Assembly: GCF_021129235.1 (NCBI RefSeq)
Contig: NZ_JAJOMA010000015.1
Coordinates: 1 to 64,000 of the forward strand
Reading direction: 5' to 3'
DNA: 64,000 nucleotides
Source of the DNA: Kineosporia mesophila
GTDB lineage: Bacteria > Actinomycetota > Actinomycetes > Actinomycetales > Kineosporiaceae
Below the pieces are notes generated by a model, which was not told the origin of the DNA, ran no database searches, and saw only the letters and a list, made by a program, of their open reading frames with translations. Positions 33,687 to 42,990 of this stretch are shown one piece after another. The position numbers were made by a program, and so were the translations under genes. Numbering within the stretch: position 1 is the stretch's first letter; every line of letters begins with the position of its first letter.

Positions 33687-34952
33687 TCAGACGGCCACGT
33701 CGTCCTGGGGGAAGAGCGCGTCGAAGATCCGCTCGCGGTCGAAGGCCAGGGCGAAATCCCGCGAGCGCTGCGCCATCGCCTCGCGGTCGGAGGGGGCCAG
33801 GTCGAGCACGGCCTGGTCCATCGCCTCGGTCAGGGCGTTCACGTTGCCGGCCTCGACCACGATCGCGGTGTCGCCGATCGCCTCACCGGTGCCACCCGTG
33901 ATCGTGGTGATCACCGGGCCGCCGCCGGAGAGCATCTTCTCCACCAGGGCGATGCCGAAGGTCTCGACGAAGTCGGGCTCGGGCTTGGTCGGCAGGGTGT
34001 AGGCGGCGCAGCCGTTCATCAGCAGCGGCTTCTCGTCGTCGTCGACGTCGGTGAGGAAGACGACCTGCTCGTCTTCCAGCGCCATGGCCTGGATGTGCTC
34101 CAGCGCAGGCCCGTTGCCCGCGATCACCAGCTTCACCTGGTCCCGGCAGCGGGACTGGGCGAAGGCGGTGACCAGGTCGTAGACGCCCTTGGCCCGGGCG
34201 ACCCGGGACAGGAAGAGGATGTAGCCGTCACGCTCCAGGCCCCGCCGGGCCAGGGCGGCGTCGACCGCGGCCGGATCCGGGTCCAGGTACGCGGAGGTGT
34301 CGATCGGGGGATACCCGATGATCACGCGCTCGCGGCACTGGTCGGCGAAGGAGGTGCCCGCGATGTGGTCGACCTCCTCGGCGCAGGCGACGATCTCGTC
34401 GCGGGTGTACTCGGAGACCGCGATCAGCTCGTCATTGGCCAGGAACGTGGTGAACAGCGCGATGGCGGCGCCGAAATGCTCTTCCCGCAGGGCATTCCTG
34501 ATCACGTTGGTGACGTCCGAGCCGACCGCCTTGGCCATCGTCCGCACCTGGGGGCGCAGCCCGGCGGCCCGGGCCGCCGTGACCGCGTTGACCACCACGT
34601 CGGTGTGGGGCGACAGGTACATCGACAGGCAGACGGTCGGCACCGGCTCGCTGAGCAGCTCGATCAGCCGGCCGGTCAGGCCGGCCATGTAGCGGCCGTC
34701 GGGCACCCGGTAGTCCCCGACCGGGTCCGGCCGCTCGACCGTGATCCCCGGGCTGTAGGGCAGCAGCCCGTCCACCGGCTTGAGCGGCAGCCCGGCGGCC
34801 TCGAGGACCTCCATCGGCCAGGTGAGCAGGCGCACGTCGTTGAAGCCGCGGGTCAGGGCGACCTCGGCCAGGTTGCGTGCCTCGCCGGAATGGCCGCAGA
34901 TCACCGGGTCGGCCCGGACGGCGATGACGAGACGGCGGCGCGGAAGACTCAT
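33687..34952 (-). CDS. Family-4-like glycosyltransferase
   Basis: A 421-residue GT-B enzyme. The N-terminal lobe (RRRLVIAVRADPVICGHSGEARNLAEVAL) is of the acceptor-binding type. The C-terminal lobe shows YILFLSRVARAKGVYDLVTAF, LVIAGNGPALEHI and the EX7E motif ETFGIALVE, followed by GGGPVITTITGGTGEAI. Cytoplasmic; it would add a sugar from a nucleotide donor to a lipid-linked or free acceptor. It is the last gene of the leftward glycan region, 21 nt after the GH92 gene. Confidence 0.85.
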   Translation of the reverse strand: MSLPRRRLVIAVRADPVICGHSGEARNLAEVALTRGFNDVRLLTWPMEVLEAAGLPLKPVDGLLPYSPGITVERPDPVGDYRVPDGRYMAGLTGRLIELLSEPVPTVCLSMYLSPHTDVVVNAVTAARAAGLRPQVRTMAKAVGSDVTNVIRNALREEHFGAAIALFTTFLANDELIAVSEYTRDEIVACAEEVDHIAGTSFADQCRERVIIGYPPIDTSAYLDPDPAAVDAALARRGLERDGYILFLSRVARAKGVYDLVTAFAQSRCRDQVKLVIAGNGPALEHIQAMALEDEQVVFLTDVDDDEKPLLMNGCAAYTLPTKPEPDFVETFGIALVEKMLSGGGPVITTITGGTGEAIGDTAIVVEAGNVNALTEAMDQAVLDLAPSDREAMAQRSRDFALAFDRERIFDALFPQDDVAV

Positions 34953-34973
34953 CGAGACCTATCTTTTCGAAAG

Positions 34974-37229
34974 CTAGTCGGAGAGTGACGGGGGTCGTAC
35001 GTTCTGTCCCCAGGAGGTGGGTTCCGGGCCGAGCCGGAGGTGGAGCCGTCCGCCACGATGCAGGACATGAGCCGGGACATGGGGCCCGCTCAGGGGTTTC
35101 CCGTCCAGCGTGGCGGACTGAACGTACTGTACGGGCGGCTCCTCGTCGAGACCGTCGCTGGAGATGGGGGTCTCGACGTGCCCGCTGGTCTCGACGGTGA
35201 GTTCTCCCTGGCTGAACTGCATGACGCTGCGGGAGAAGGCGGGCGGGTGGATGAGGAACAGGTTCTGGCCCGCGACCGGGAACAGCCCGAGCGAGGCCCA
35301 GACGTACCAGGAGCTCAGGCCGCCGGAGTCGTCGTTGCCCGGCAGGCCCCCCGGTCCGGTGCCGAACTGCCAGGTCAGAGCCGAATGGACGACCTCCGCG
35401 GTGCGGTCGGGACGGCCCGCCCAGTGATAGGCCCAGGGCACTTCCATGTCGGGTTCGTTGTTCAGGCCCTCGAACCGGTTCAGGGCGTAGCCGGCGGCCA
35501 TCTCCTCGGGGGAGGGGGCCAGGCCGGGCTGGCGCACCGGCGCGGCCCCCCGGCCGAAGAAGGAGTCGAGCATGGCGATGAACGCGGCGTCACCCCCGGC
35601 CAGGCCGATCCGGGCGGCCATGTCGTGCATGAGCCGGAAGGAGTAGTTCCACTTGCCGCCCTCGTAGAAGGTCGAGTCGTGGAGCAGACCGGAGTCCTTC
35701 TCGAACGCGTTGACCCAGTTCCCGCTGCGCTCGGCCAGACTCCGGCCCAGGTCGTCGTCGGCCAGCGCCCGGGCGATCCGGGCGGTGCAGTGGTGCGCGA
35801 AGGCCAGGTCCAGGGTGTGCGTGATCGGGTGCACCATGCCCTTGTCGAGGAAGTCCTCGCCGTACTGCCGCCGTAGGTCGTCGTCCATGTGCACCAGCGC
35901 CCAGGCCCAGTCCAGGTCGCCGATGCCGAGGGCGTGGATGTCGGCCAGCGCGGTGTGGACCAGGGCGGACCCCTGCCGGAAGAACCGGTCGGCCCCGCGC
36001 GCCATCCGGTACCCGATGGGGAAGTTGCCCTCCTCCTCACAGACCCGGATCAGCGACTCCATCAGATCCACCGCCCGGTCCGGTGCGATCGCCTCCAGCA
36101 GCGGCAACTGGGTCTTGTAGATGTCCCACATCGTGCAGATGTCGTAGGCGAACGGCCCGCCGTAGGGCCAGAACGGGCTCTCGTCGTCGGCGATGCAGGG
36201 CTTGATCAGCGAGTGGTAGAGCGCGGTGCTGAACACCGTGCGCCGGGCCGGGGTGCCGCCCTCGACCTGGATCCGGCCCAGGTGGTCGGCCCAGCGCTCG
36301 GAGGTCGCGATGTGGACCCGGTCGAAGGCCGGCCGGCCCAGGTCGCACTCGCGCTCCAGGTTGGCCCGGGCCTGCTCCTGGCCGCGCAGGGAGAAGCCGA
36401 TGCGCACCTCGACGCTCTGCCCGGCGGTGGCCGGGCCGAGGAAGACCAGGCCGAAGGCCCGCAGGGTGGTGTGCCGGATGCTGTCCAGGTCCAGGCGGGT
36501 GCCGCCGTCGACCAGACGCCGGTCGTGCCAGAGCATCTGCCGCCAGCCGGGACTGTCCACCTCCAGGTAGAACGACAGCGGCACGCCCTCGACGACCACG
36601 GTGCCCTGGGCCTGGCCGCGGCCGGTGATCTCCACCTGGGCCCGCAGCGGCACGGTGCGGCTGCGGTCGATGGCCAGGCCGCCACAGGTCAGGTCGACCA
36701 CGACGCGCGCGCTGCGGCTCTCGGGGAAGGTGTACCGGTGCACGGCGACCTTCTCGCCGACGGTGATCTCGCAACGGATGCCGGTGTCGAGACTGGCCGC
36801 GTAGTAGCCCGGGTGGGCCTCCTCCTGCGTCAGTGCCCAGGACTGGCCCAGGTCGTCCAGCGGCTGGATCATCGGGGTGACGCGCACGTAGTTGTAGTAC
36901 TTGCGGATCATGCCGGTGCCGCTCTGCTGGAAGTGCGTGAAGCCGCTGGCCTCCAGCCGGTCGAAGATCTGCTCCGGCACACCCTGGGTGTTCTTCCCGT
37001 ACCGTCCGTACCCGGTCGGGTAGGCCCCGGAGTAGGCACAGGCCGACACCATGCCCAGCGGCGAGGTGGCCCCCGGATGCGTGTTGCCCACCTGGGGCTT
37101 GGGCCACCACCAGGTCGCCGCCAGGCCGCGCGGGGCCGGCAGGTCGGTGGACTCCGTCCCGATGAAGGGATCGACATCCTCGAGCGAGGGGTGCCGGACA
37201 CTGGTCTGCGCCTGCGTCGAGATCGCCAT
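34974..37229 (-). CDS. GH92-family glycoside hydrolase (alpha-mannosidase-like)
   Basis: A 751-residue protein with GH92 hallmarks: DPFIGTE near the start, NTHPGATSPLGMVSACAYSG, and the late signature GLPGNDDSGGLSSWYVWASL (Asp pair at about 633-634), with LNNEPDMEVPWAYHWAG before it. GH92 enzymes are calcium-dependent exo-alpha-mannosidases. No signal peptide is visible, so it may act inside the cell or the start may be misplaced. Placement between glycosyltransferase genes suggests editing or recycling of a mannose-containing glycan. It follows a weak hairpin after the GH5 gene, so it may have its own promoter. Confidence 0.87.
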   Translation of the reverse strand: MAISTQAQTSVRHPSLEDVDPFIGTESTDLPAPRGLAATWWWPKPQVGNTHPGATSPLGMVSACAYSGAYPTGYGRYGKNTQGVPEQIFDRLEASGFTHFQQSGTGMIRKYYNYVRVTPMIQPLDDLGQSWALTQEEAHPGYYAASLDTGIRCEITVGEKVAVHRYTFPESRSARVVVDLTCGGLAIDRSRTVPLRAQVEITGRGQAQGTVVVEGVPLSFYLEVDSPGWRQMLWHDRRLVDGGTRLDLDSIRHTTLRAFGLVFLGPATAGQSVEVRIGFSLRGQEQARANLERECDLGRPAFDRVHIATSERWADHLGRIQVEGGTPARRTVFSTALYHSLIKPCIADDESPFWPYGGPFAYDICTMWDIYKTQLPLLEAIAPDRAVDLMESLIRVCEEEGNFPIGYRMARGADRFFRQGSALVHTALADIHALGIGDLDWAWALVHMDDDLRRQYGEDFLDKGMVHPITHTLDLAFAHHCTARIARALADDDLGRSLAERSGNWVNAFEKDSGLLHDSTFYEGGKWNYSFRLMHDMAARIGLAGGDAAFIAMLDSFFGRGAAPVRQPGLAPSPEEMAAGYALNRFEGLNNEPDMEVPWAYHWAGRPDRTAEVVHSALTWQFGTGPGGLPGNDDSGGLSSWYVWASLGLFPVAGQNLFLIHPPAFSRSVMQFSQGELTVETSGHVETPISSDGLDEEPPVQYVQSATLDGKPLSGPHVPAHVLHRGGRLHLRLGPEPTSWGQNVRPPSLSD

Positions 37230-37325
37230 GGCGCGAATATGTCACCTCGCGCCGCCGAGCGGCGGGTCTGGCGCCCGGTGCGGTGCGAATCACGGGCGGT
37301 CGCCGCCGCTGCGTGTCCGGCCCGG

Positions 37326-37361
37326 CCGGGCCCGGTCTCCCGCTCCCGACGACGGGCCCGG
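37326..37361. terminator. 8-bp GC hairpin between GH5 and GH92 genes
   Basis: CCGGGCCC (37326-37333) and GGGCCCGG (37354-37361) are complementary over 20 nt, in the 146-nt gap downstream of the leftward GH5-like gene. Weak but correctly placed for a transcript end. Confidence 0.3.
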
Positions 37362-37375
37362 CTGACCCGTACCGG

Positions 37376-38506
37376 TCAGAGGCCGTCGGCCTCCCGGCGC
37401 AGGATCCTGACCAGCGGATCGTTCTGGTCCAGGACGATCGCGTAGCCGTCGGTATTGCTCGTGTTCGCCTGCCAGATGAGGTATCCCGAGGCGCCCGCGG
37501 CCAGGGCGGCGTCCATCTTGGCCTGCATCAGACCGGCCCTGCGCACCCGATCCGTGTCGTTCTGCGCCTGGATCCCGGCCTCCCCGACCACCAGGGGCTT
37601 CCCGAGTTGCCGGGCCAGGGCGAAGGAACAGGCGATCTTCGCCGTGAGAGCGGCGCAGTCGGGGGAATCCGGGGCCGGCAGCTCGCCGTTCACGCTGCCG
37701 GGCATGGCCTCCTCGTCGGAGCCGTACCGGGCCCAGTCGTGCACCTCGGCGAAATCCAGGACCGACTGCGCATAGATGGTGGTGAAGTCCCGGCCGCTGG
37801 TCCCGGGTGCCCCGTTGCTCTGCGTGCCCAGTGTCACCAGGTGGTTCGGGTCATTGGTCTTGATCAGGGTTCCGATGTCGAGGGCGAAGTCGGCCAGGGC
37901 GGTGCGGTCGCCCTCGTTACGGGTGGATGTCTCGGCCTCGTTCACCATCATCCAGGCCATGATCGTCGGTTCGTCCCGGTAGTGACGGGTGATGGCGGCG
38001 GCGTAGTCACGGTAGGACAGGGCAGCATCGCCGTAGGGGGACTTGTACCCCTGGGTGTACCAGGTGTCGTTCTGCCAGAGCGTTTTCGACTCGCCGGAGG
38101 TGCCGGTGGTGCAGTCTCCCGGACCGTCCTCCAGGACCGGGATCACTCGTAGCCCTTCGGCGCGAGCGGCGTCGATGACGCGATCGACGCCGGAGAAGTC
38201 CTGCCCTGAGTCGGTGTAGGTCTGGTAGGCCCAGAACCTCACGACGCTGGCGCCGGCGCGGTCGTGCAGGTAGGCCAGGGCCTTGCGGAGCTCACCGTCG
38301 CTGAGGCGGGTCTGCGGTGAGCAGGAGTACAGATCGGTGGCGGCGGCGTCGTAGAGGTTGGCGCCCACGAACCGGAAAGGTTTGCCGTCCAGGGTGAACT
38401 GCGTACCCGAACGAGTGACGAACTCGTCCGCCGAGCCGGTTCCGCACCCGGTCAGGCCGGCCAGCAGCGTCAGGATCGCCATCGTGATCACACAGAGCCG
38501 CCTCAT
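37376..38506 (-). CDS. GH5-like cellulase/mannanase-family lipoprotein
   Basis: A 376-residue exported TIM-barrel protein. The lipobox LTGC (Cys 21) follows a short hydrophobic signal. The barrel shows FVGANLYD, VVRFWAYQTY, the acid/base Glu 190 in MMVNEAET, VHDW at 255-258 and the nucleophile Glu 309 in LVVGEAGI, the order expected for GH5 mannanase-like enzymes. It is anchored outside, where it could trim or remodel the glycan made by the surrounding genes. Its start overlaps the preceding glycosyltransferase gene by four bases. Confidence 0.84.
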   Translation of the reverse strand: MRRLCVITMAILTLLAGLTGCGTGSADEFVTRSGTQFTLDGKPFRFVGANLYDAAATDLYSCSPQTRLSDGELRKALAYLHDRAGASVVRFWAYQTYTDSGQDFSGVDRVIDAARAEGLRVIPVLEDGPGDCTTGTSGESKTLWQNDTWYTQGYKSPYGDAALSYRDYAAAITRHYRDEPTIMAWMMVNEAETSTRNEGDRTALADFALDIGTLIKTNDPNHLVTLGTQSNGAPGTSGRDFTTIYAQSVLDFAEVHDWARYGSDEEAMPGSVNGELPAPDSPDCAALTAKIACSFALARQLGKPLVVGEAGIQAQNDTDRVRRAGLMQAKMDAALAAGASGYLIWQANTSNTDGYAIVLDQNDPLVRILRREADGL

Positions 38507-39642
38507 GAGCGGACCAGCGGATCGAGGATCGGGGCCATCCGGTCGACCACGTGGTCCCAGGTGTAGTGGGCCCCCACGTGCTGACGGCCGGTGGCCCCCA
38601 GCAGCCTGGCCTGCAGGGGGTTCGACAGGAGCCCCAGCAGCGAGTCGGCGACGGCCACGGGGTCGCCGGCGGGGACCAGCCGACCCGCGTGCCCGTCCCT
38701 GATCATGTCCGGGACACCACAGCTGGCGGTGGTGACGACGGGCAGGCTGTGTGCCATGGCTTCCAGCAGGACGAGAGGGAACGGATCGAAGAACGAGGGA
38801 AGGCAGAAGACGTTCGCCGATCGGTACAACCGGGCGATCGTCGCCCGGTCGTGGATGCGGCCGAGAATGTCCACCCCCGGTTCGGGGGCGATGCCGGGAT
38901 CGGTGCCGACCAGTTGCAGACGGGCCGACGGCATCCGCTCCCGGACCCGGCGGAATGCCTCCAGCAGCGTCGGCCCGCCCTTGCGGGCGAAGTCGTTGCC
39001 GATGAACAGCACGGTCGGTGTCCCGGTGGCCGGCGCCGGCAGCAGGGGGCGCACCGGAGGGAGCGACCGGAGGTTGACGCCGGCGCCCACCACGCTGACT
39101 CGCGCCGGGTGGACGCCGTAGTCGTGCAGCAGCGAGTCCCGGGTACGCCAGGAGAAGGCGAAGATGTGGACGGCACTGCGGTAGGCCTGCGTCTCCCGTT
39201 GGTACCAGCGATCAAGGCTCTTGCCCCGCAAGGGATTCCAGGCCGGCCACTGGGCGGCGGACTGGGCGTGGGTGCAGTCGATGTACAGCACGCCGGGGGC
39301 GCCGGTCACCTCGAACAGGGCGTGCACCTGGAACACGGGACGTCCGTCGGCAGCCAGTTCGGCGAGCTGGCGGGTCGCGTTGGCGGTGCGCAGCCGGTAC
39401 CCGTGGTGACTCTTGTAGAACTGCTCGACCCATCGGGTCCGGGAGGGCCGGAAGCTGGCCGCGGCGACGGCAAGGCGTTGCGGCGGTGTCAGTTCCGGAT
39501 CGAGCCGGCCCCGGACAGGGTAGCGCCGGGCGAGAGCGTCGAACAGATGGGGGACGAGGGCGTCGGCCCGGGCGGCCAGGACCAGGCCGGGTGCGGGGGC
39601 GGAGGAGAACCGGTCGGTGTTCGGGCTGGCGGTCTCAGTCAT
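38503..39642 (-). CDS. Family-4 glycosyltransferase
   Basis: A 379-residue GT-B enzyme. The C-terminal donor lobe reads TVLFIGNDFARKGGPTLLEAF, LQLVGTDPG, then DPFPLVLLEAMAHSLPVVTT, where Asp takes the first Glu position of EX7E. The N-terminal lobe is unusual (ATRQLAELAADGRPVFQVHALF). It overlaps the GH5 gene by ATGA and the previous glycosyltransferase by eight bases, so it is part of one translationally coupled unit. Confidence 0.87.
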   Translation of the reverse strand: MTETASPNTDRFSSAPAPGLVLAARADALVPHLFDALARRYPVRGRLDPELTPPQRLAVAAASFRPSRTRWVEQFYKSHHGYRLRTANATRQLAELAADGRPVFQVHALFEVTGAPGVLYIDCTHAQSAAQWPAWNPLRGKSLDRWYQRETQAYRSAVHIFAFSWRTRDSLLHDYGVHPARVSVVGAGVNLRSLPPVRPLLPAPATGTPTVLFIGNDFARKGGPTLLEAFRRVRERMPSARLQLVGTDPGIAPEPGVDILGRIHDRATIARLYRSANVFCLPSFFDPFPLVLLEAMAHSLPVVTTASCGVPDMIRDGHAGRLVPAGDPVAVADSLLGLLSNPLQARLLGATGRQHVGAHYTWDHVVDRMAPILDPLVRS

Positions 39643-40738
39643 GATTCCTCACCAGCCGTCGGTAGACCTCGTCGACGCCGGCGGCGGCCTGTTCGACGCT
39701 GTAGCGCTTGAGGAGTTCCGGAGGGACCGGACGGCGGCGCACGCTCCCGGTCAGGGCCGCGTCCAGGGCTCTGGACAGTGAACCCCGCGCCGGGAAAGCC
39801 GCGGCCGGGAGATCGGAAAGATCTTCCAGAGCTGGGCATTCGGCGAACACCACGGGCAGGCCATTGCCGAGAGCCTCGATCACGGCCATCCCGAAGGTCT
39901 CGTCCCGGGACGCACTCACCATGACATCCATCGCGCTCAGCAGACGTGGTACATCGGCCCGGGCGCCGGCCCAGTACACGCTGTCGGTGACGCTGAGCCC
40001 TTCGGCCAGCCGTTGCAGCCCGGCCTGCTCATCACCGGTCCCGGCGATCAGCAGGGCGTGCCCGCCCGCTCGAAGGCGAGGTGCCGCGGCGCGGATCACC
40101 TCATCCATCCGTTTCACCGGATCGAGCCGCCCGACCGCACCGATCACGATCGCGGAGCCCGGGATGGAGAACTCCTCACGGACGGCCTGCCGGTCGGTCT
40201 CGGAGTAGGCGAGGGCGGCGAAATCGATGCCGTTGTCCACGACGGTGACCCGCTGCGGTGCGACCTGCCAGTCGGCCAGACGCTGGGCCGTCCGCGTGGA
40301 GACGGCGATCGTGTGGTGAGTGAGCCGTTCCAGGATCCGGTACAGACGCCGTAGGGAGCCCGAGCGGGGACGTCCTTCCACGGTGTCGTCCATCAGCGAG
40401 TGCTCGGTGGAGACGATGACGGGCACCCGGGCCAGCCGGGCGGCGGGGATGCCCCACAGCTGGGCGGCCAGCAGATGGACGTGCACCACGTCCGGGCGGT
40501 AGCGCCGCAACTGCCGGGCCAGACGCAGCCAGGCCAGGGGCCTGCGCCACCCGTGCATGCCCAGCACCTGCACCGAATGGCCTCCCGCGCGGATGCTCTC
40601 GGCGACCGGACCACCGCGGTAGAGCGCGATCACGGCAGCCTGGCTCGTGGTGCGCGACAGCAGCAGCTCGAGCTGCCGTTCGGCACCGCCGGTGGTGAGC
40701 GTGGTGATGATGTGGACCACGCGCAGACGATCGGTCAT
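39635..40738 (-). CDS. Family-4 glycosyltransferase
   Basis: A 367-residue GT-B enzyme. ATG 40738 is fixed by the four-base overlap with the upstream gene and by the typical opening LRVVHIITTLTTGGAERQL. The donor lobe has IVIGAVGRLDPVKRMDEVI and the EX7E motif ETFGMAVIEALGNGLPVV. The TGGAERQL opening is common in capsule and exopolysaccharide transferases. Confidence 0.88.
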   Translation of the reverse strand: MTDRLRVVHIITTLTTGGAERQLELLLSRTTSQAAVIALYRGGPVAESIRAGGHSVQVLGMHGWRRPLAWLRLARQLRRYRPDVVHVHLLAAQLWGIPAARLARVPVIVSTEHSLMDDTVEGRPRSGSLRRLYRILERLTHHTIAVSTRTAQRLADWQVAPQRVTVVDNGIDFAALAYSETDRQAVREEFSIPGSAIVIGAVGRLDPVKRMDEVIRAAAPRLRAGGHALLIAGTGDEQAGLQRLAEGLSVTDSVYWAGARADVPRLLSAMDVMVSASRDETFGMAVIEALGNGLPVVFAECPALEDLSDLPAAAFPARGSLSRALDAALTGSVRRRPVPPELLKRYSVEQAAAGVDEVYRRLVRNHD

Positions 40739-41898
40739 GCGTGCACCTGCCTGTCTGTCTGCAGCACGTCCCGATAGATCCGGGCCAGACCCTCGGCGCT
40801 GCTCTCCCAGGTCGGCAGGACGACGTCCACCGGTTCGTGCCGTCGCCGGCCACGGTTCTCGACCTCGGCGAGGGCACGTTCCAGCGACTGAGCGATGTGC
40901 TCGGAGCTCGCGGTGGCGGGAATTCCGGTGACCAGACCGTCCTCGACCAGATCGCCGATCCCCGCGATGTCGAAACCGACGACCGGCAGGCCCAGGGTCA
41001 CGGCCTCCATCACCGCGACCGGGTGCGCCTCGTAGCTGGACATCGCGGCCATCACGCCGGCCTGGGCCAGTTCCTGCGCCATCGCACCGCGCTGACCGGG
41101 CGGCAGCGAGCGCCATTGGACCGCGTCCGCGACCCCCAGGTCGCGGGCCAGCGCCCGCAGGTGTGCCTCGTAGGGGCCGGACCCCAGGACGACCAGGTGC
41201 GCGTCCGGGCGGAACCGGCGGATCAGCGGTAGCGCCTCGATCACCCGGTGGTGCCCCTTGTAGCGCTCGAGTCGTCCGCTGGAGATGATCCGGCCCGGTA
41301 CCGGCCGCAGGTCGGCCGGGAACGGTGGCAGGGCACCGCCGTTGGGCAGGACGGTGAACTTCGAGGTGTCGATGCCGGTGGCGGCGGCGAAGTGGGAGCA
41401 CTCGAACCGGCTGACCGCGATCAGCCGGGACGCCCGGCGCAGCAGTGGTGTCAGGACCTTCCACTGCCGGCTCCGTCCCGCCGACCGCAGCTCCGAGGAG
41501 TGACCACCGCTGTGGAACGACAGGACGTAGGGCACCTGGGCGAGGTTCGCGGCGAGCATGCCCACCGGTGGTACCAGCGTGTGGACGCCCTGGAAGTGGA
41601 CCAGGTCCCAGCCTCCGGTGGCGATCACCCGGGCCAGCCCGGGGCTGAAGTAGTAGTCCCGTTCACGCGGCCAGGAACGGCGCCGGATGATCTCGTAGCC
41701 GTCCATCGGCTGTTGCCGGGGCAGCCGGCCACTGCGGTCGGTGGCCAGCACGGTCAGATCGATGTCGCCGCGGGCCGCCAGGCGGCGCGCGACCTCGGCC
41801 ACATGCGTCTCGGTGCCGCCCAGCTCGGGGAAGAAGCGTTGGACGACCTGAAGGACGCGGGGACGGTCAGGAGTGTCGGAAGAATTGTCAGTGGGCAT
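40735..41898 (-). CDS. Family-4 glycosyltransferase
   Basis: A 387-residue GT-B enzyme. It starts RVLQVVQRFFPELGGTETHVAEVARRL and has the donor-lobe sequences GRIISSGRLERYKGHHRVIEAL, LVVLGSGPYEAHL and EAHPVAVMEAVTLGLPVVGF (EX7E). Three bases separate its start from the membrane protein gene's stop. Confidence 0.88.
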   Translation of the reverse strand: MPTDNSSDTPDRPRVLQVVQRFFPELGGTETHVAEVARRLAARGDIDLTVLATDRSGRLPRQQPMDGYEIIRRRSWPRERDYYFSPGLARVIATGGWDLVHFQGVHTLVPPVGMLAANLAQVPYVLSFHSGGHSSELRSAGRSRQWKVLTPLLRRASRLIAVSRFECSHFAAATGIDTSKFTVLPNGGALPPFPADLRPVPGRIISSGRLERYKGHHRVIEALPLIRRFRPDAHLVVLGSGPYEAHLRALARDLGVADAVQWRSLPPGQRGAMAQELAQAGVMAAMSSYEAHPVAVMEAVTLGLPVVGFDIAGIGDLVEDGLVTGIPATASSEHIAQSLERALAEVENRGRRRHEPVDVVLPTWESSAEGLARIYRDVLQTDRQVHA

Positions 41899-41901
41899 GA
41901 T

Positions 41902-42990
41902 TCACCGGTCCAGGATCAGGGATCGCAAGGGTTTGCTCTGATCGGGGTTGTTGAGCGTGATGACGAAACGTCCTTGGCTGGGGAGTACGACGGAGGTGCT
42001 CACGGGCCGCCCCGGCCCGACGCTGAACAGGGGGTAGCTCAGCGAGGTGCCGTCCGGGGCCTGGGTGCGCAGTTCGAGTTGCCCGGAGGTCTCGTCGCTG
42101 GAGACCAGGATCTGGGCGCTGCCGTTCCGGACGCTGCCGAACGTCATCTGCAGCGGTGAGACCTCGGCATCGTTCGTGGCCCGGACCGAGATGGTCAGTG
42201 CCACGACGGCAACGGCCACCACGGCGACGGCCCAGGGGAGGTCGCGCAGGCGAGGGGCCCAGCGTTCGTTCTCGCGCGGCTCGTCCGGTGTCAGGACGCT
42301 CCGGGGGTCGTGGTCGCGGGCCCGGCCGGAGCCGGCCGGGTCACCAGAATGATCAGGGCCGGCGCGGTCACCGGAATCACCAGGGACACTGGAGCTGCCG
42401 AACTCACCGGGACTGCCGAAGGTGCTGAAGCCGGCGGACGAGCGAAACCCCACGCGGCCGGGCGAACCGGTGGAGCCGCCGACATCATCGGAACGGCCGG
42501 GGCCGTCAGCGGCCGGGGTGCTCACAGCACCGCGAGGGTCATCGGAACCGTCGAGGGGGCCGCCGTTCTGCGCCGAGGGGCGAGCGTCGCCGGGACGGCG
42601 AGAGCCGGGGCCCTCGACCTCACCAGGCTCGTACCGGGCGGAGGCGTCGCGGTGCACGTTCGCGCCGAGGAACTCCCCGGCGCTCAGGCCGGCCAGTCCC
42701 ACCCCGGTCAGGGCGAGCGCCCAGGAATGCGGATGCAGCCCGGCCCCGGTGATCCCCAGGAGGAACCCGAGCAGCACCATGGTCACCAGCAGGCCACCGC
42801 AGGCCAGGAGAACCATGTCGACCGGTCCCCGGCCCCTGACGGCAGCCAGCCGGCCTGCCACCACCGCCAGGGTCAGCAGCGACAACGGCGCGGTGAGGAG
42901 CGTCGGGGCATCGGCGAACACCGCGGTACCGGCCGCCAGCACCAGAAGGGCGGCAGCCGCGGACACGAGACGATCGGATGGCCTAGTCAT
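41902..42990 (-). CDS. Membrane protein with long low-complexity linker and C-terminal external domain
   Basis: A 362-residue protein. Four hydrophobic segments (about 8-110) are followed by roughly 115 residues rich in Gly, Ser, Asp, Pro and Arg. Next comes another membrane helix (LPWAVAVVAVAVVALTISVRA), then a beta-rich domain of about 95 residues (EVSPLQMTFGSVRNGSAQILV to the end). The overall layout is that of polysaccharide-cluster membrane proteins of unknown role. It overlaps the flippase fusion gene by eight bases, which ties it to glycan export. Confidence 0.72.
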   Translation of the reverse strand: MTRPSDRLVSAAAALLVLAAGTAVFADAPTLLTAPLSLLTLAVVAGRLAAVRGRGPVDMVLLACGGLLVTMVLLGFLLGITGAGLHPHSWALALTGVGLAGLSAGEFLGANVHRDASARYEPGEVEGPGSRRPGDARPSAQNGGPLDGSDDPRGAVSTPAADGPGRSDDVGGSTGSPGRVGFRSSAGFSTFGSPGEFGSSSVPGDSGDRAGPDHSGDPAGSGRARDHDPRSVLTPDEPRENERWAPRLRDLPWAVAVVAVAVVALTISVRATNDAEVSPLQMTFGSVRNGSAQILVSSDETSGQLELRTQAPDGTSLSYPLFSVGPGRPVSTSVVLPSQGRFVITLNNPDQSKPLRSLILDR

